Below, piece after piece: positions 1 to 6,431 of a DNA stretch of 6,431 bases. Source of the DNA: Nitrospirales bacterium (lineage in GTDB: Bacteria; Nitrospirota; Nitrospiria; Nitrospirales; UBA8639). The stretch spans positions 1-6,431 of the forward strand of contig BQIY01000138.1 in the NCBI GenBank assembly GCA_021604265.1, written 5' to 3'. The translations under genes were made by a program, and so were the position numbers. The notes beneath the pieces are model-generated. The model ran no database searches. It was given only the letters and a program-made list of their open reading frames with translations, and was not told the origin of the DNA. Within the stretch, counting starts at the first letter, position 1. Each line of letters opens with the position of its first letter.

Positions 1-994
1 GCTGGATACATGACGCATAAAAATTTGATACCAAAAAGCTATCCGAAGGTTGTTCTTGTGTATTCGAAGTTGAATGCTTTCTCTTTTTTGATTTAATTGC
101 GAACGAATAAATACGCTTCAATAAGGAAGGTTGATCTTCCAACTTAATTTTTGTGTTGTTTGGGCCAAATCGCTTAATTTGTGAAGCGTATGAAGTCTTG
201 GGTTTCTTATTGCTGTATACAAACATGTGACTTACGGCCTCAAAGAGTGCCATTGTTTGAATCCTAGTCCGAAGCGTCGTATGATTCTCTAGGTTTCCTT
301 GGGAAAGCGTGTCATCATTCAGAAACACTTTTGGACAGCAAATCGTAGTACCATATAAAAGCACCCCGCCATCAAACCTAGCCCCGTCAACTCGAAGGCC
401 CAGTGGAACAAATGAGCCCCGCACAGCAAAAGAGCCGGAACAACCCATTCGTTCTGCCGATATAAAGGGGATATAGCAGTTTCTGAATGCAACGGTCTTA
501 GTGTTGCAATCTCTCAATATGATGCCGTATTCAAACACACAATTTTCAAAAATTATTGGTGCGTCTATATCAGCACCATCAAGATTTAGCAGGTTTTTTA
601 TAAAATAGTTTTTGAATGTAATTCCGTCTGGTGGAACGTCTAAATTCTCGTCAGAAACGGAATGCGGAATTGGCCTATCAGCAACACCAAGTTTTACAGC
701 TTGCAACAAATCTTTATTGCCTGCTGTACTTTTTGCATAAGCGTAAATAATATTTTTAGCGTCAAGTTCGTCATATCCGTCACTCAATACCGATTTCGTT
801 GATGATGTTACTTTGGAGGCGGTGCTTAATGAGTCTAAAAGATTGTGACGCCACCGAATGGTTGATAAGGAGGGAGATTGCAATTTAGGGATTGATGATG
901 GCTCAACTCCCTCTCTCGCTCTAAAGCTAGCAACATTCTCGTTTTTCTTAGGTCCGTTCTTATCGACATTATTGTTGTCTGTTTTTTCAAACAT
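1..994 (-). CDS. Partial protein with pentapeptide-like / beta-solenoid repeats, function unknown (C-terminus outside window)
   Basis: An uninterrupted reading frame of 331 codons starts at the ATG complementary to 992-994 and runs off the left edge with no stop, so the protein is longer than seen. GGGGG (complement of 1000-1004) lies five bases before the ATG, and an in-frame TGA lies seven codons upstream, which supports this start. Residues 1-45 are rich in Asn, Lys and Ser and look disordered. Residues 124-218 show short repeating strands such as LLNLDGADIDAPIIFENCVF and LGLRVDGARFDGGVLLYG. Their hydrophobic/Gly/Asp spacing recalls the pentapeptide-repeat-like right-handed solenoids often annotated as 'pentapeptide repeat' or 'membrane-associated oxidoreductase' proteins. 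Six Cys fall at residues 152-220. The visible rest (222-331) is polar and Lys-rich, with no clear signal peptide or membrane segment and no catalytic motif that I recognise. The gene diverges from hsdM and is visibly more AT-rich than hsdM and hsdR. The frame is secure; the family call is tentative and the function unknown. Confidence 0.8.
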   Translation of the reverse strand, partial: MFEKTDNNNVDKNGPKKNENVASFRAREGVEPSSIPKLQSPSLSTIRWRHNLLDSLSTASKVTSSTKSVLSDGYDELDAKNIIYAYAKSTAGNKDLLQAVKLGVADRPIPHSVSDENLDVPPDGITFKNYFIKNLLNLDGADIDAPIIFENCVFEYGIILRDCNTKTVAFRNCYIPFISAERMGCSGSFAVRGSFVPLGLRVDGARFDGGVLLYGTTICCPKVFLNDDTLSQGNLENHTTLRTRIQTMALFEAVSHMFVYSNKKPKTSYASQIKRFGPNNTKIKLEDQPSLLKRIYSFAIKSKKRKHSTSNTQEQPSDSFLVSNFYASCIQ

Positions 995-995
995 T

Positions 996-1004
996 CCTAC
1001 CCCC
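996..1004 (-). promoter_or_regulatory. Ribosome binding site of the divergent minus-strand gene
   Basis: Read on the minus strand, the purine-rich stretch GGGGGTAGG precedes the ATG at 994-992. It supports that ATG over the in-frame TTG four codons upstream. Confidence 0.5.
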
Positions 1005-1251
1005 AATTTTCACACAATATATTTAGACTTTTTGCGCTTATTCGACGCCAAGTATATTTTGGATTAAATTCTCGCAAAAGTGCAGAATGCCATTCAGCTT
1101 TGTTAGGCTGCAGATTTCTTCCACCCAGTTTCTTTCTCCCCTAAAAAAACCTATAAGCCGAAGATGAAGCCTCAGGGCTAAACTCATCCACCCAAACCGA
1201 AAACATGATTGATTGTAGATCGAAAATAAGCAAGTCTGCGCGCAACTTACT

Positions 1252-1255
1252 GGAA
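1252..1255 (+). promoter_or_regulatory. Weak ribosome binding site of hsdM
   Basis: GGAA lies seven bases before the ATG at 1263. It is the only Shine-Dalgarno-like sequence in place and is weak. An in-frame TAA at 1227-1229 with no other ATG after it makes 1263 the first available ATG. Confidence 0.45.
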
Positions 1256-1262
1256 TCACTCA

Positions 1263-2714
1263 ATGTTCGAAAACATTTTCAAAAATCTCGACGACGTTCT
1301 CTGGAAAGAGGCGGGCTGTACGACCGAGCTTGATTACACAGAACAGGCGTCGTGGCTCATCTTTCTCAAATATCTAGATGATCTTGAGATCGTTCGGCAG
1401 ACGGATGCTGAGCTTGAGGGCAAGCCTTATTCACCCATCATCGATGATGCTCACAAGTGGTCGGCATGGGCGGCTCCAAAAAATGCCATGGGCGGGTTGG
1501 ACCACGACAAGGCGATCACGGGTGATGATCTCATCAAGTTCACCAACGAGAAGCTCTTTCCCTATCTACAAGGCTTCAAAGAGAGAGCCACCGGTCCCGA
1601 CACTATCGAATACAAGATCGGAGAGATTTTCGGGGAGATAAAAAACAAGTTCGCCAGTGGGTACTCTTTAAGAGATGCGTTGGAGCTTGTTGATGAGTTG
1701 AGCTTCAAATCTCAAGAAGAAAAACATGAACTCTCTGATCTCTATGAGGTCAAAATTAAACGCATGGGCAATGCGGGGCGAAACGGGGGAGAATACTACA
1801 CGCCACGTCCGCTCATTCGCGCTATGGTTAAAGTGACAAACCCAAAGATCGGTGAGACTATTTATGATGGCGCCTGTGGGTCATCAGGCTTTTTGTGTGA
1901 AGCTTTTGATTATCTACAACCGACGGCGAAGAAGACGAAGGATATAGAAACCCTTCAAGCGAAGACATTCTATGGCAAAGAGAAGAAGTCGCTAGCTTAT
2001 ATCATTGGCGTCATGAACATGATCTTGCACGGGATTAATGCTCCTAACATCATTCACTCGAATACATTGGCGGATCACTCCCAAGACATTCAAGCGAAAG
2101 ATCAGTATGACATCATTCTTGCCAATCCGCCTTTCGGTGGCAAAGAACGCAAAGAGGTGCAGCAGAACTTCCCCATCAAAACTGGGGAGACAGCCTTTCT
2201 CTTTCTTCAGCACTTCATGAAGTATCTGAAACCCGGCGGTCGATGTGCCGTTGTTATCAAGAACACGTTTCTTTCTAACTCCGACAATGCCGCTGTCGCA
2301 CTTCGCAAAGAGCTTTTGGAGACCTGCAACTTGCATTCGGTGCTCGATATGCCGGGCGGTACCTTCATTGGGGCTGGTGTGAAAACTGTGGTTCTCTTCT
2401 TTGAGAAGGGCGAGCCGACACGGAAAGTCTGGTTTTATCAACTCGATCCCGGACGGTCGTTGGGCAAGACCAACGCTCTAAACGATAAGGACATGGCGGA
2501 CTTCGTAGAGAAGCAAGCGACCTTAGCGGAGAGCAAACAATCATGGAGTGTTGATGTTGCCGATATTGATGAGGCGACGTTTGATCTCTCCGTTAAAAAC
2601 CCCAACGCACCGGAAGCTGAACCATTGCGTGATCCGGAAATCATTCTGAATGAGATTGAAACGCTTGATGCTGAAAGCGCTGAAATCCTAGCCAGCATTC
2701 GGGGGATGTTGTGA
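1263..2714 (+). CDS. hsdM: Type I restriction-modification system DNA methyltransferase subunit HsdM (adenine-N6)
   Basis: HsdM transfers a methyl group from S-adenosylmethionine to the N6 of adenine in the site chosen by HsdS. Two HsdM with one HsdS form the methyltransferase, and the same subunits are part of the restriction complex. The 483 residues match the usual HsdM length. Residues 1-165 form the helical N-terminal domain (begins MFENIFKNLDDVLWKEAG). The Rossmann-like N6-methylase domain follows: GGEYYTPR (175-182) is motif X, DGACGSSGFL (202-211) is motif I that binds AdoMet, and NPPF (288-291) is the catalytic motif IV typical of N6-adenine methylases. LDMPGGTF (361-368) is a further conserved block. 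The C-terminal part (about 400-483) should contact HsdS and the other subunits. All key motifs are present with no frameshift, so the enzyme is probably active. It is the first gene of the operon and its TGA overlaps the hsdS GTG start. Confidence 0.96.
   Translation: MFENIFKNLDDVLWKEAGCTTELDYTEQASWLIFLKYLDDLEIVRQTDAELEGKPYSPIIDDAHKWSAWAAPKNAMGGLDHDKAITGDDLIKFTNEKLFPYLQGFKERATGPDTIEYKIGEIFGEIKNKFASGYSLRDALELVDELSFKSQEEKHELSDLYEVKIKRMGNAGRNGGEYYTPRPLIRAMVKVTNPKIGETIYDGACGSSGFLCEAFDYLQPTAKKTKDIETLQAKTFYGKEKKSLAYIIGVMNMILHGINAPNIIHSNTLADHSQDIQAKDQYDIILANPPFGGKERKEVQQNFPIKTGETAFLFLQHFMKYLKPGGRCAVVIKNTFLSNSDNAAVALRKELLETCNLHSVLDMPGGTFIGAGVKTVVLFFEKGEPTRKVWFYQLDPGRSLGKTNALNDKDMADFVEKQATLAESKQSWSVDVADIDEATFDLSVKNPNAPEAEPLRDPEIILNEIETLDAESAEILASIRGML
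2701..2706 (+). promoter_or_regulatory. Ribosome binding site of hsdS inside the end of hsdM
   Basis: GGGGGA lies four bases before the GTG at 2711, within the last codons of hsdM. Together with the GTGA overlap it supports the GTG start and translational coupling of specificity-subunit synthesis to HsdM. Confidence 0.55.
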
Positions 2715-3847
2715 AGGACGGGTGGAAGGAGGGGCAAATCGGAAAATTGTGCGACGTAATCGCCGGTCAATCCCCCGCAGGCAAATACTATAACCAAAAC
2801 GCAGAAGGATTGCCGTTTTATCAGGGCAAGAAAAATTTCGGCGACCAATACTTGGGCAAGCCTTCGAAATGGACAACCCAGACCACAAAGGAAGCTTTCG
2901 CCGGTGATATTCTAATGTCTGTAAGGGCCCCGGTAGGGCCGGTAAATTTTTCGACGGATCACATTTGTATCGGGCGTGGACTTGCGGCAATTCGCACAAA
3001 TGAGAAGCTAAATAAGAATTTTCTTTTCTATTACTTGCGACTTATAGAGAAAGACATTGCTGGTAATGAGGGTGCAGTATTTCCATCAATAAATAAATCT
3101 CAAATTGAAGCCCTGCCAATCCCACTCCCACCACTCGAAGAGCAAAAACGCATTGTCGCCATATTGGATGAGGCGTTTGAGGGGATCGACCGGGCCAAAC
3201 AAAACGCCGAGAAAAACCTCGCGAACGCCAAAGAGCTTTTCCCATCCCTCAAGCAGAGAATATTTTACTCGGAGGGAAACGCGTGGCCCATGGTGAGCCT
3301 TGCGAACTCCTGTGAATTTTTCAACGGGAAAGCACATGAGAAATGCATAGATGAAAACGGGCGTTATGTGGTCATCAATTCGAAGTATATTTCAAGTGAA
3401 GGGGCGGTCGCAAAACGTAGCGACAATCAATTATTTCCTTTGCGCAAGGATGATATTGTTTTTGTGATGAGTGATGTGCCAAAAGGCAAAGCGTTGGCAA
3501 AGTGTTTTTTAGTGGACGCCGATGGTAAGTACTCTCTAAACCAACGAATCTGCGCCATTAGATCAGATAAGTTTGTGACGAAGTACCTTTTTCACCATTT
3601 GAATAGGCATATGTATTTACTCGAATTTGATAATGGTGAAAATCAGACCAACCTACGAAAAGGCGACATCCTAGATTGCCCGCTTTTTACACCGCCGATT
3701 CCTATTCAAGAAGAGGTCGCGGAGCAATTAGACGAAGTAGAATTTGCAGCCCGATCATTGGCAGCCTGCATATCAAGAAAGATTGATTGCATGATTGAGC
3801 TTAAGCAATCCATTCTTCAAAAAGCCTTTGCAGGCGAACTTTCGTAA
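2711..3847 (+). CDS. hsdS: Type I restriction-modification system specificity subunit HsdS (two target-recognition domains)
   Basis: HsdS selects the split DNA target for both methylation and restriction and bridges two HsdM subunits. The 378 residues show the standard circular plan. TRD1 is about residues 4-130 (starts WKEGQIGKLCDVIAGQSP; core block SVRAPVGP and CIGRGLAAIR at 70-95). The central conserved spacer is about 135-185 (LPIPLPPLEEQKRIVAILDE, then a helix to LKQRIF). TRD2 is about 192-325 (WPMVSLANSCEFFNGKAHEK, VINSKYIS, SLNQRICAIR). The distal conserved helix is about 328-378 (PIPIQEEVAEQLDE to LQKAFAGELS). The two TRDs are unlike each other, so the target should be asymmetric and bipartite, but the bases recognised cannot be read from sequence alone. 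Translation starts at GTG, overlapping the hsdM stop as GTGA. Stretches within the TRDs (about 3000-3110 and 3340-3680) are visibly more AT-rich than the conserved parts, as expected for domains exchanged by recombination. No inverted repeats or second hsdS fragment are seen, so phase variation is not indicated. Confidence 0.95.
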   Translation: MKDGWKEGQIGKLCDVIAGQSPAGKYYNQNAEGLPFYQGKKNFGDQYLGKPSKWTTQTTKEAFAGDILMSVRAPVGPVNFSTDHICIGRGLAAIRTNEKLNKNFLFYYLRLIEKDIAGNEGAVFPSINKSQIEALPIPLPPLEEQKRIVAILDEAFEGIDRAKQNAEKNLANAKELFPSLKQRIFYSEGNAWPMVSLANSCEFFNGKAHEKCIDENGRYVVINSKYISSEGAVAKRSDNQLFPLRKDDIVFVMSDVPKGKALAKCFLVDADGKYSLNQRICAIRSDKFVTKYLFHHLNRHMYLLEFDNGENQTNLRKGDILDCPLFTPPIPIQEEVAEQLDEVEFAARSLAACISRKIDCMIELKQSILQKAFAGELS

Positions 3848-3850
3848 GAC

Positions 3851-3854
3851 AAGG
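3851..3854 (+). promoter_or_regulatory. Ribosome binding site of hsdR
   Basis: AAGG lies seven bases before the ATG at 3862, in the 14-base gap after hsdS. It supports the ATG start and gives hsdR its own translation initiation within the shared transcript. Confidence 0.5.
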
Positions 3855-3861
3855 TTTCACA

Positions 3862-6240
3862 ATGGACAGTTGGAACGAAGCAAAAACACGCCTTGAATTG
3901 ATCGATCCCGCCCTGAGGGAATCGGGGTGGGGCGTTGTTGATCGTTCCAAGATCAATCCGGAAGAAATTTGCCCCGGACGAATTCTGGGTGGAGGTCGCC
4001 GAGCTAAATCCGAAATCGCCGATTACGTTCTTGTCTATCACGGCAAGAAAGTCGCCGTTGTTGAGGCAAAGAAGTACTCGTTAGAAGATACTGAAGGGTT
4101 GGGCCAAGCAAAACGCTACGCCGAAAAACTGAAGTCCCGTTTTGCATACTCCACCAATGGCCGCCGTATCTATGAAGTTGATATGGAGACGGGCAAAGAA
4201 GAATACGTTGATGGCTATCCATCGCCAGATGAACTGTGGAACCGGCTTTTCGAAAAAGAAAACCGCTGGAGGGATCGCTTCTCCTCCGTTCCCTTTGAAG
4301 ATAGAGGCGGGCAGTGGCAACCACGGTATTATCAACACAACGCCATTGAAGCCGCATTAGAAGCAATCTCATCAGGGCGGGATCGTATCCTTCTAACTTT
4401 AGCGACTGGAACAGGCAAAACTGCCATTGCGTTTCAAATCGCATGGAAGCTCTTTCACGCCCGGTGGAATCTCTCTGAACGAAACCAAACAGAGGAGCCA
4501 ACCCGGCGACCCCGTATTCTCTTTCTTGCTGATCGCAACATTCTCGCTGATCAAGCCTATAATTCCTTTTCCGCCTTTGCTGAAGATGCTCGGGCGCGGG
4601 TTGATCCTGCTGAAATTCGAAAGAAGGGCCGGGTCCCCAAGAACGCCAGCATCTTCTTCACAATATTCCAGACGTTCATGACGGGCCGTGATGAAGACGG
4701 AAAACCGGCTCCTTATTTTGGTGACTATCCGGAAGACTTTTTTGATCTAATCATCATTGATGAATGTCACCGGGGCGGGGCGAGTGAAGAAAGCTCATGG
4801 CGTGATCTCATGGAGCATTTCTCCCCGGCTGTTCAAATTGGACTTACCGCAACCCCAAAACGCAAAGACAACGTTGATACCTACGCCTATTTCGGAGAGC
4901 CAGTTTACGTCTACTCCCTAAAAGAGGGGATCAATGATGGCTTCCTGACGCCTTTCAAGGTCAAGCAGATAGCAACGACATTAGACGATTATGTCTACAC
5001 CGCCGATGATGAAGTGCTGGACGGCGAACCGGAAGAAGGAAAGCGTTACGCCGAAAGTGACTTTAACCGGATCATAGAGATTGAAGGACGCGAAAGAAAA
5101 CGTGTTGAAATCTTCATGGAGCAGATCGACCAAAGTCAAAAATCATTGGTCTTTTGTGCAACCCAAGCTCATGCTGCTGCTGTTCGAAACCTCATCAATC
5201 AGATCAAGACTTCAAAAAACCCTAATTATTGTGCCCGAGTGACGGCTAATGACGGCAAGGAAGGGGAACGGATACTTCGAGTTTTTCAAGACAATGAAAA
5301 GACCATCCCGACTATCCTGACGACATCCTTCAAGCTCTCTACAGGGGTTGATGCGCGCAATATCCGAAACATTGTTTTGATGCGACCTATCAACGACATG
5401 ATTGAGTTCAAGCAAATCATTGGTCGGGGAACACGACTCTATGACGGCAAGGACTGCTTCACCGTCTATGATTTTGTCCGAGCTTATGAGCACTTTGAGG
5501 ATCCTGAATGGGATGGCGAACCCATGGAGCCGCCAGAGACCATCTCTGACGGAAACACGACAGACCAAATTTACGACGTTCCAGACGACGATAATCCCGA
5601 GCCTGATGGCGTAGAGGATGGATCAACGGAATGGGAAGACGAGGGCGAGCCTACACGGCCCCGTAAGATCAAAATAAAACTCGCTGACGGCAAAGAACGT
5701 CAAATTCAGCATATGCAGGTCACAACATTTTGGAGTGCTGACGGCAAGCCTATGTCCGCCCATCAGTTCATCGAAACCCTTTTCGGGGAACTCCCAGACC
5801 TTTTCAAAAACGAGGATGAACTTCGAACACTCTGGTCGAACCCCGAGACTCGAAAATCACTGATGGATGGCTTGGCTGAAAAGGGGTTTGGTGGTGAGCA
5901 ACTCGATGAAATCCGAAAACTCGTCGATGCGGAAAAGAGCGATGTCTATGACGTGTTGGCTAACATTGCCTATGCAACCATACCGATCACTCGGGAAGAA
6001 CGGGTTGCAAAAACACAAGAACAAACTCTCACTCCGTATGATAAGAACGTAAGGGAGTTTCTCGAATTTGTACTTGGTCAATATGTCAGCGAAGGCGTAG
6101 GAGAACTCGACACCGATAAACTCAGCGAGCTTCTGGAATTGAAATATAAATCGACGGTTGCCGGAACGGAAAGACTCGGGGGCGTTCAGAAGGTTCGGGA
6201 TGCCTTTATTGGATTTCAGGCTGGGCTTTATCGTGACTAA
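3862..6240 (+). CDS. hsdR: Type I restriction endonuclease subunit HsdR, EcoEI-like (nuclease plus SF2 translocase)
   Basis: HsdR joins the HsdM/HsdS methyltransferase to form the restriction enzyme, which pulls DNA past the complex using ATP and cuts unmethylated DNA away from the site. The 792 residues are short beside EcoKI-type HsdR (about 1,170 aa) and fit the EcoEI type. The N-terminal PD-(D/E)xK nuclease shows D54, E68-A-K70 and a downstream Q82-x3-Y86. The SF2 helicase core has Walker A ATGTGKT (181-187), DECH (300-303), GLTATPKR (327-334), the motif V region TTSFKLSTGVD (487-497) and motif VI QIIGRGTR (518-525). A strongly acidic linker (about 546-596) follows, then a basic turn RPRKIKIKLADGK. 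The C-terminal domain (about 617-790; starts TTFWSADGKPMSAHQF) resembles the EcoEI R-subunit C-terminal family that binds the methylase core. All catalytic residues are in place and the frame is intact, so the enzyme is probably functional. It lies 14 bases after hsdS and ends the operon. Assignment to Type IB is inferred from length and the C-terminus. Confidence 0.95.
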   Translation: MDSWNEAKTRLELIDPALRESGWGVVDRSKINPEEICPGRILGGGRRAKSEIADYVLVYHGKKVAVVEAKKYSLEDTEGLGQAKRYAEKLKSRFAYSTNGRRIYEVDMETGKEEYVDGYPSPDELWNRLFEKENRWRDRFSSVPFEDRGGQWQPRYYQHNAIEAALEAISSGRDRILLTLATGTGKTAIAFQIAWKLFHARWNLSERNQTEEPTRRPRILFLADRNILADQAYNSFSAFAEDARARVDPAEIRKKGRVPKNASIFFTIFQTFMTGRDEDGKPAPYFGDYPEDFFDLIIIDECHRGGASEESSWRDLMEHFSPAVQIGLTATPKRKDNVDTYAYFGEPVYVYSLKEGINDGFLTPFKVKQIATTLDDYVYTADDEVLDGEPEEGKRYAESDFNRIIEIEGRERKRVEIFMEQIDQSQKSLVFCATQAHAAAVRNLINQIKTSKNPNYCARVTANDGKEGERILRVFQDNEKTIPTILTTSFKLSTGVDARNIRNIVLMRPINDMIEFKQIIGRGTRLYDGKDCFTVYDFVRAYEHFEDPEWDGEPMEPPETISDGNTTDQIYDVPDDDNPEPDGVEDGSTEWEDEGEPTRPRKIKIKLADGKERQIQHMQVTTFWSADGKPMSAHQFIETLFGELPDLFKNEDELRTLWSNPETRKSLMDGLAEKGFGGEQLDEIRKLVDAEKSDVYDVLANIAYATIPITREERVAKTQEQTLTPYDKNVREFLEFVLGQYVSEGVGELDTDKLSELLELKYKSTVAGTERLGGVQKVRDAFIGFQAGLYRD

Positions 6241-6271
6241 GAGTGCCAACTTGCCAGCATTTTAAAATCTC

Positions 6272-6295
6272 ATTGGTGGCTTTATTGGTGGTTTG
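6272..6295 (+). repeat. Two direct repeats of ATTGGTGG in a 12-bp period
   Basis: ATTGGTGG occurs at 6272-6279 and 6284-6291. Over the 12-base units (6272-6283 and 6284-6295), 10 of 12 bases match. A third partial TGGAT follows. The repeats lie between the end of hsdR and the tRNA-Ser 3' end. Short direct repeats in such a place can be arm-type binding sites of tyrosine integrases, but that role is inferred and no integrase is in the window. Confidence 0.6.
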
Positions 6296-6314
6296 TGGAT
6301 TAATGCCTGCAACA

Positions 6315-6334
6315 TAATTGTTTAATAACAATTA
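6315..6334. repeat. Perfect 8-bp inverted repeat with 4-base centre
   Basis: TAATTGTT (6315-6322) and AACAATTA (6327-6334) are exact reverse complements around TAAT. The AT-rich stem is not followed by a T-tract in either direction, so it is a poor intrinsic terminator. A protein-binding site (dimeric regulator, excisionase or integrase accessory factor) or a weak processing hairpin downstream of the leftward-transcribed tRNA is equally possible. Confidence 0.6.
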
Positions 6335-6348
6335 CTTATGTTTATAAG
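6335..6348. repeat. Short 5-bp inverted repeat next to the tRNA 3' end
   Basis: CTTAT (6335-6339) and ATAAG (6344-6348) flank GTTT. The repeat abuts the larger one at 6315-6334 and ends two bases before the tRNA CCA. It could form a small hairpin in the tRNA precursor trailer, but arms this short in AT-rich DNA may be chance. Confidence 0.35.
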
Positions 6349-6349
6349 C

Positions 6350-6431
6350 TGGCGGAGACGAAGGGATTCGAACCCTCGATACCCTTTTGGGGTATACTCC
6401 CTTAGCAGGGGAGCGCCTTCGACCACTCGGC
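6350..6431 (-). tRNA. tRNA-Ser (anticodon GCU), 5' end outside window
   Basis: Read on the minus strand, the sequence from 6431 starts GCCGAGTGGTCGAAGGC, the D-arm of serine tRNAs. The anticodon stem is CTCCC/GGGAG and the seven-base loop CTGCTAA carries anticodon GCT (complement of 6404-6406), which reads AGC and AGU codons. A long variable arm (TACCC-loop-GGGTA) marks a class II tRNA. The T-arm is GAGGG-TTCGAAT-CCCTT with one G-U pair. The 3' acceptor strand CGTCTCC, discriminator G and encoded CCA (complement of 6350-6352) complete the 3' end. About nine 5' bases are missing at the window edge; pairing predicts GGAGACG for the 5' acceptor strand. Its 3' end faces the hsd operon, the usual side for integration of islands. 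Confidence 0.95.

Larger units (their letters stand above)
995..1262. other. Divergent intergenic region between the solenoid-like gene and hsdM
   Basis: This 268-base non-coding stretch separates two divergent genes and must hold both promoters. The part near 1016-1068 is AT-rich (for example TATATT at 1053-1058), but I see no -35/-10 pair with good spacing in either direction. A weak stem CAGC-N8-GCTG lies around 1095-1115. No small controller (C-protein) gene or helix-turn-helix ORF is present. A 73-codon minus-strand frame here has no family-like sequence and is probably chance. Confidence 0.55.

Noticed and set aside
858..1067. Plus-strand 69-codon frame
   Set aside because: It lies mostly antisense to the 5' part of the long minus-strand gene, has no ribosome site worth noting and no family-like sequence.
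1038..1259. Minus-strand 73-codon frame in the divergent intergenic region
   Set aside because: Its composition is unlike a real protein (scattered Cys, Trp and Arg) and it has no recognisable motif. It also fills the space needed for both promoters.
1992..2441. Minus-strand 149-codon frame inside hsdM
   Set aside because: It is antisense to the conserved methylase domain, including motif IV, so it is a shadow of hsdM.
2711..3847. Phase-variable (shuffling) hsdS
   Set aside because: No inverted repeats, recombinase gene or second silent hsdS is present in the window.
4004..4501. Minus-strand 165-codon frame inside hsdR
   Set aside because: It is antisense to the nuclease and Walker A region of hsdR and has no family-like features.
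5857..6249. Minus-strand 130-codon frame over the 3' end of hsdR
   Set aside because: It is antisense to the conserved C-terminal domain of hsdR and shows no independent support.
6315..6334. Intrinsic terminator for hsdR or tRNA-Ser
   Set aside because: The stem has only two G-C pairs and no T-tract follows on either strand, so it is listed only as an inverted repeat.
1..6431. CRISPR array or insertion sequence
   Set aside because: No regularly spaced repeats of 24-40 bases, no transposase frame and no terminal inverted repeats were seen.

Overview
The window holds a complete, intact Type I restriction-modification operon in the order hsdM-hsdS-hsdR (+ strand, 1263-6240). On its left lies a divergent, truncated gene (minus strand, 994 to beyond base 1). 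On its right lies a truncated tRNA-Ser(GCU) gene (minus strand, 6350 to beyond base 6431). The protein sequences and the class II tRNA with encoded CCA look bacterial, most likely proteobacterial. Nothing visible fixes the genus.

Layout. Bases 1-994 are one uninterrupted minus-strand reading frame. It runs off the left edge without a stop and encodes at least 331 residues with a short stretch of pentapeptide-like, beta-solenoid-type repeats; its function is unknown. Bases 995-1262 are a divergent intergenic region that must carry the promoters for both directions, but I see no convincing promoter box and no controller gene. HsdM (483 aa) overlaps HsdS (378 aa) by four bases (GTGA). HsdR (792 aa) follows after 14 bases. 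Bases 6241-6349 are non-coding and AT-rich, with two copies of ATTGGTGG in a 12-bp period, a perfect 8-bp inverted repeat and a smaller 5-bp inverted repeat. They end at the CCA of tRNA-Ser, whose first nine or so bases are outside the window.

How the genes work together. HsdM and HsdS would form the adenine-N6 methyltransferase, in which HsdS carries two different target-recognition domains reading a split DNA site. Adding HsdR gives the restriction complex, which translocates DNA with its DECH-box motor and cleaves unmodified DNA with its N-terminal PD-(D/E)xK nuclease. The EcoEI-like C-terminus of HsdR and its short length point to the EcoAI/EcoEI (Type IB) branch. The operon sits at the 3' end of a tRNA gene, beside short direct and inverted repeats, and next to an AT-rich accessory gene. 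This suggests a genomic-island or defence-island setting, although no integrase is in the window. The hsd genes themselves are a known system. The less familiar parts are the divergent solenoid-like gene and the tRNA-proximal repeat cluster.
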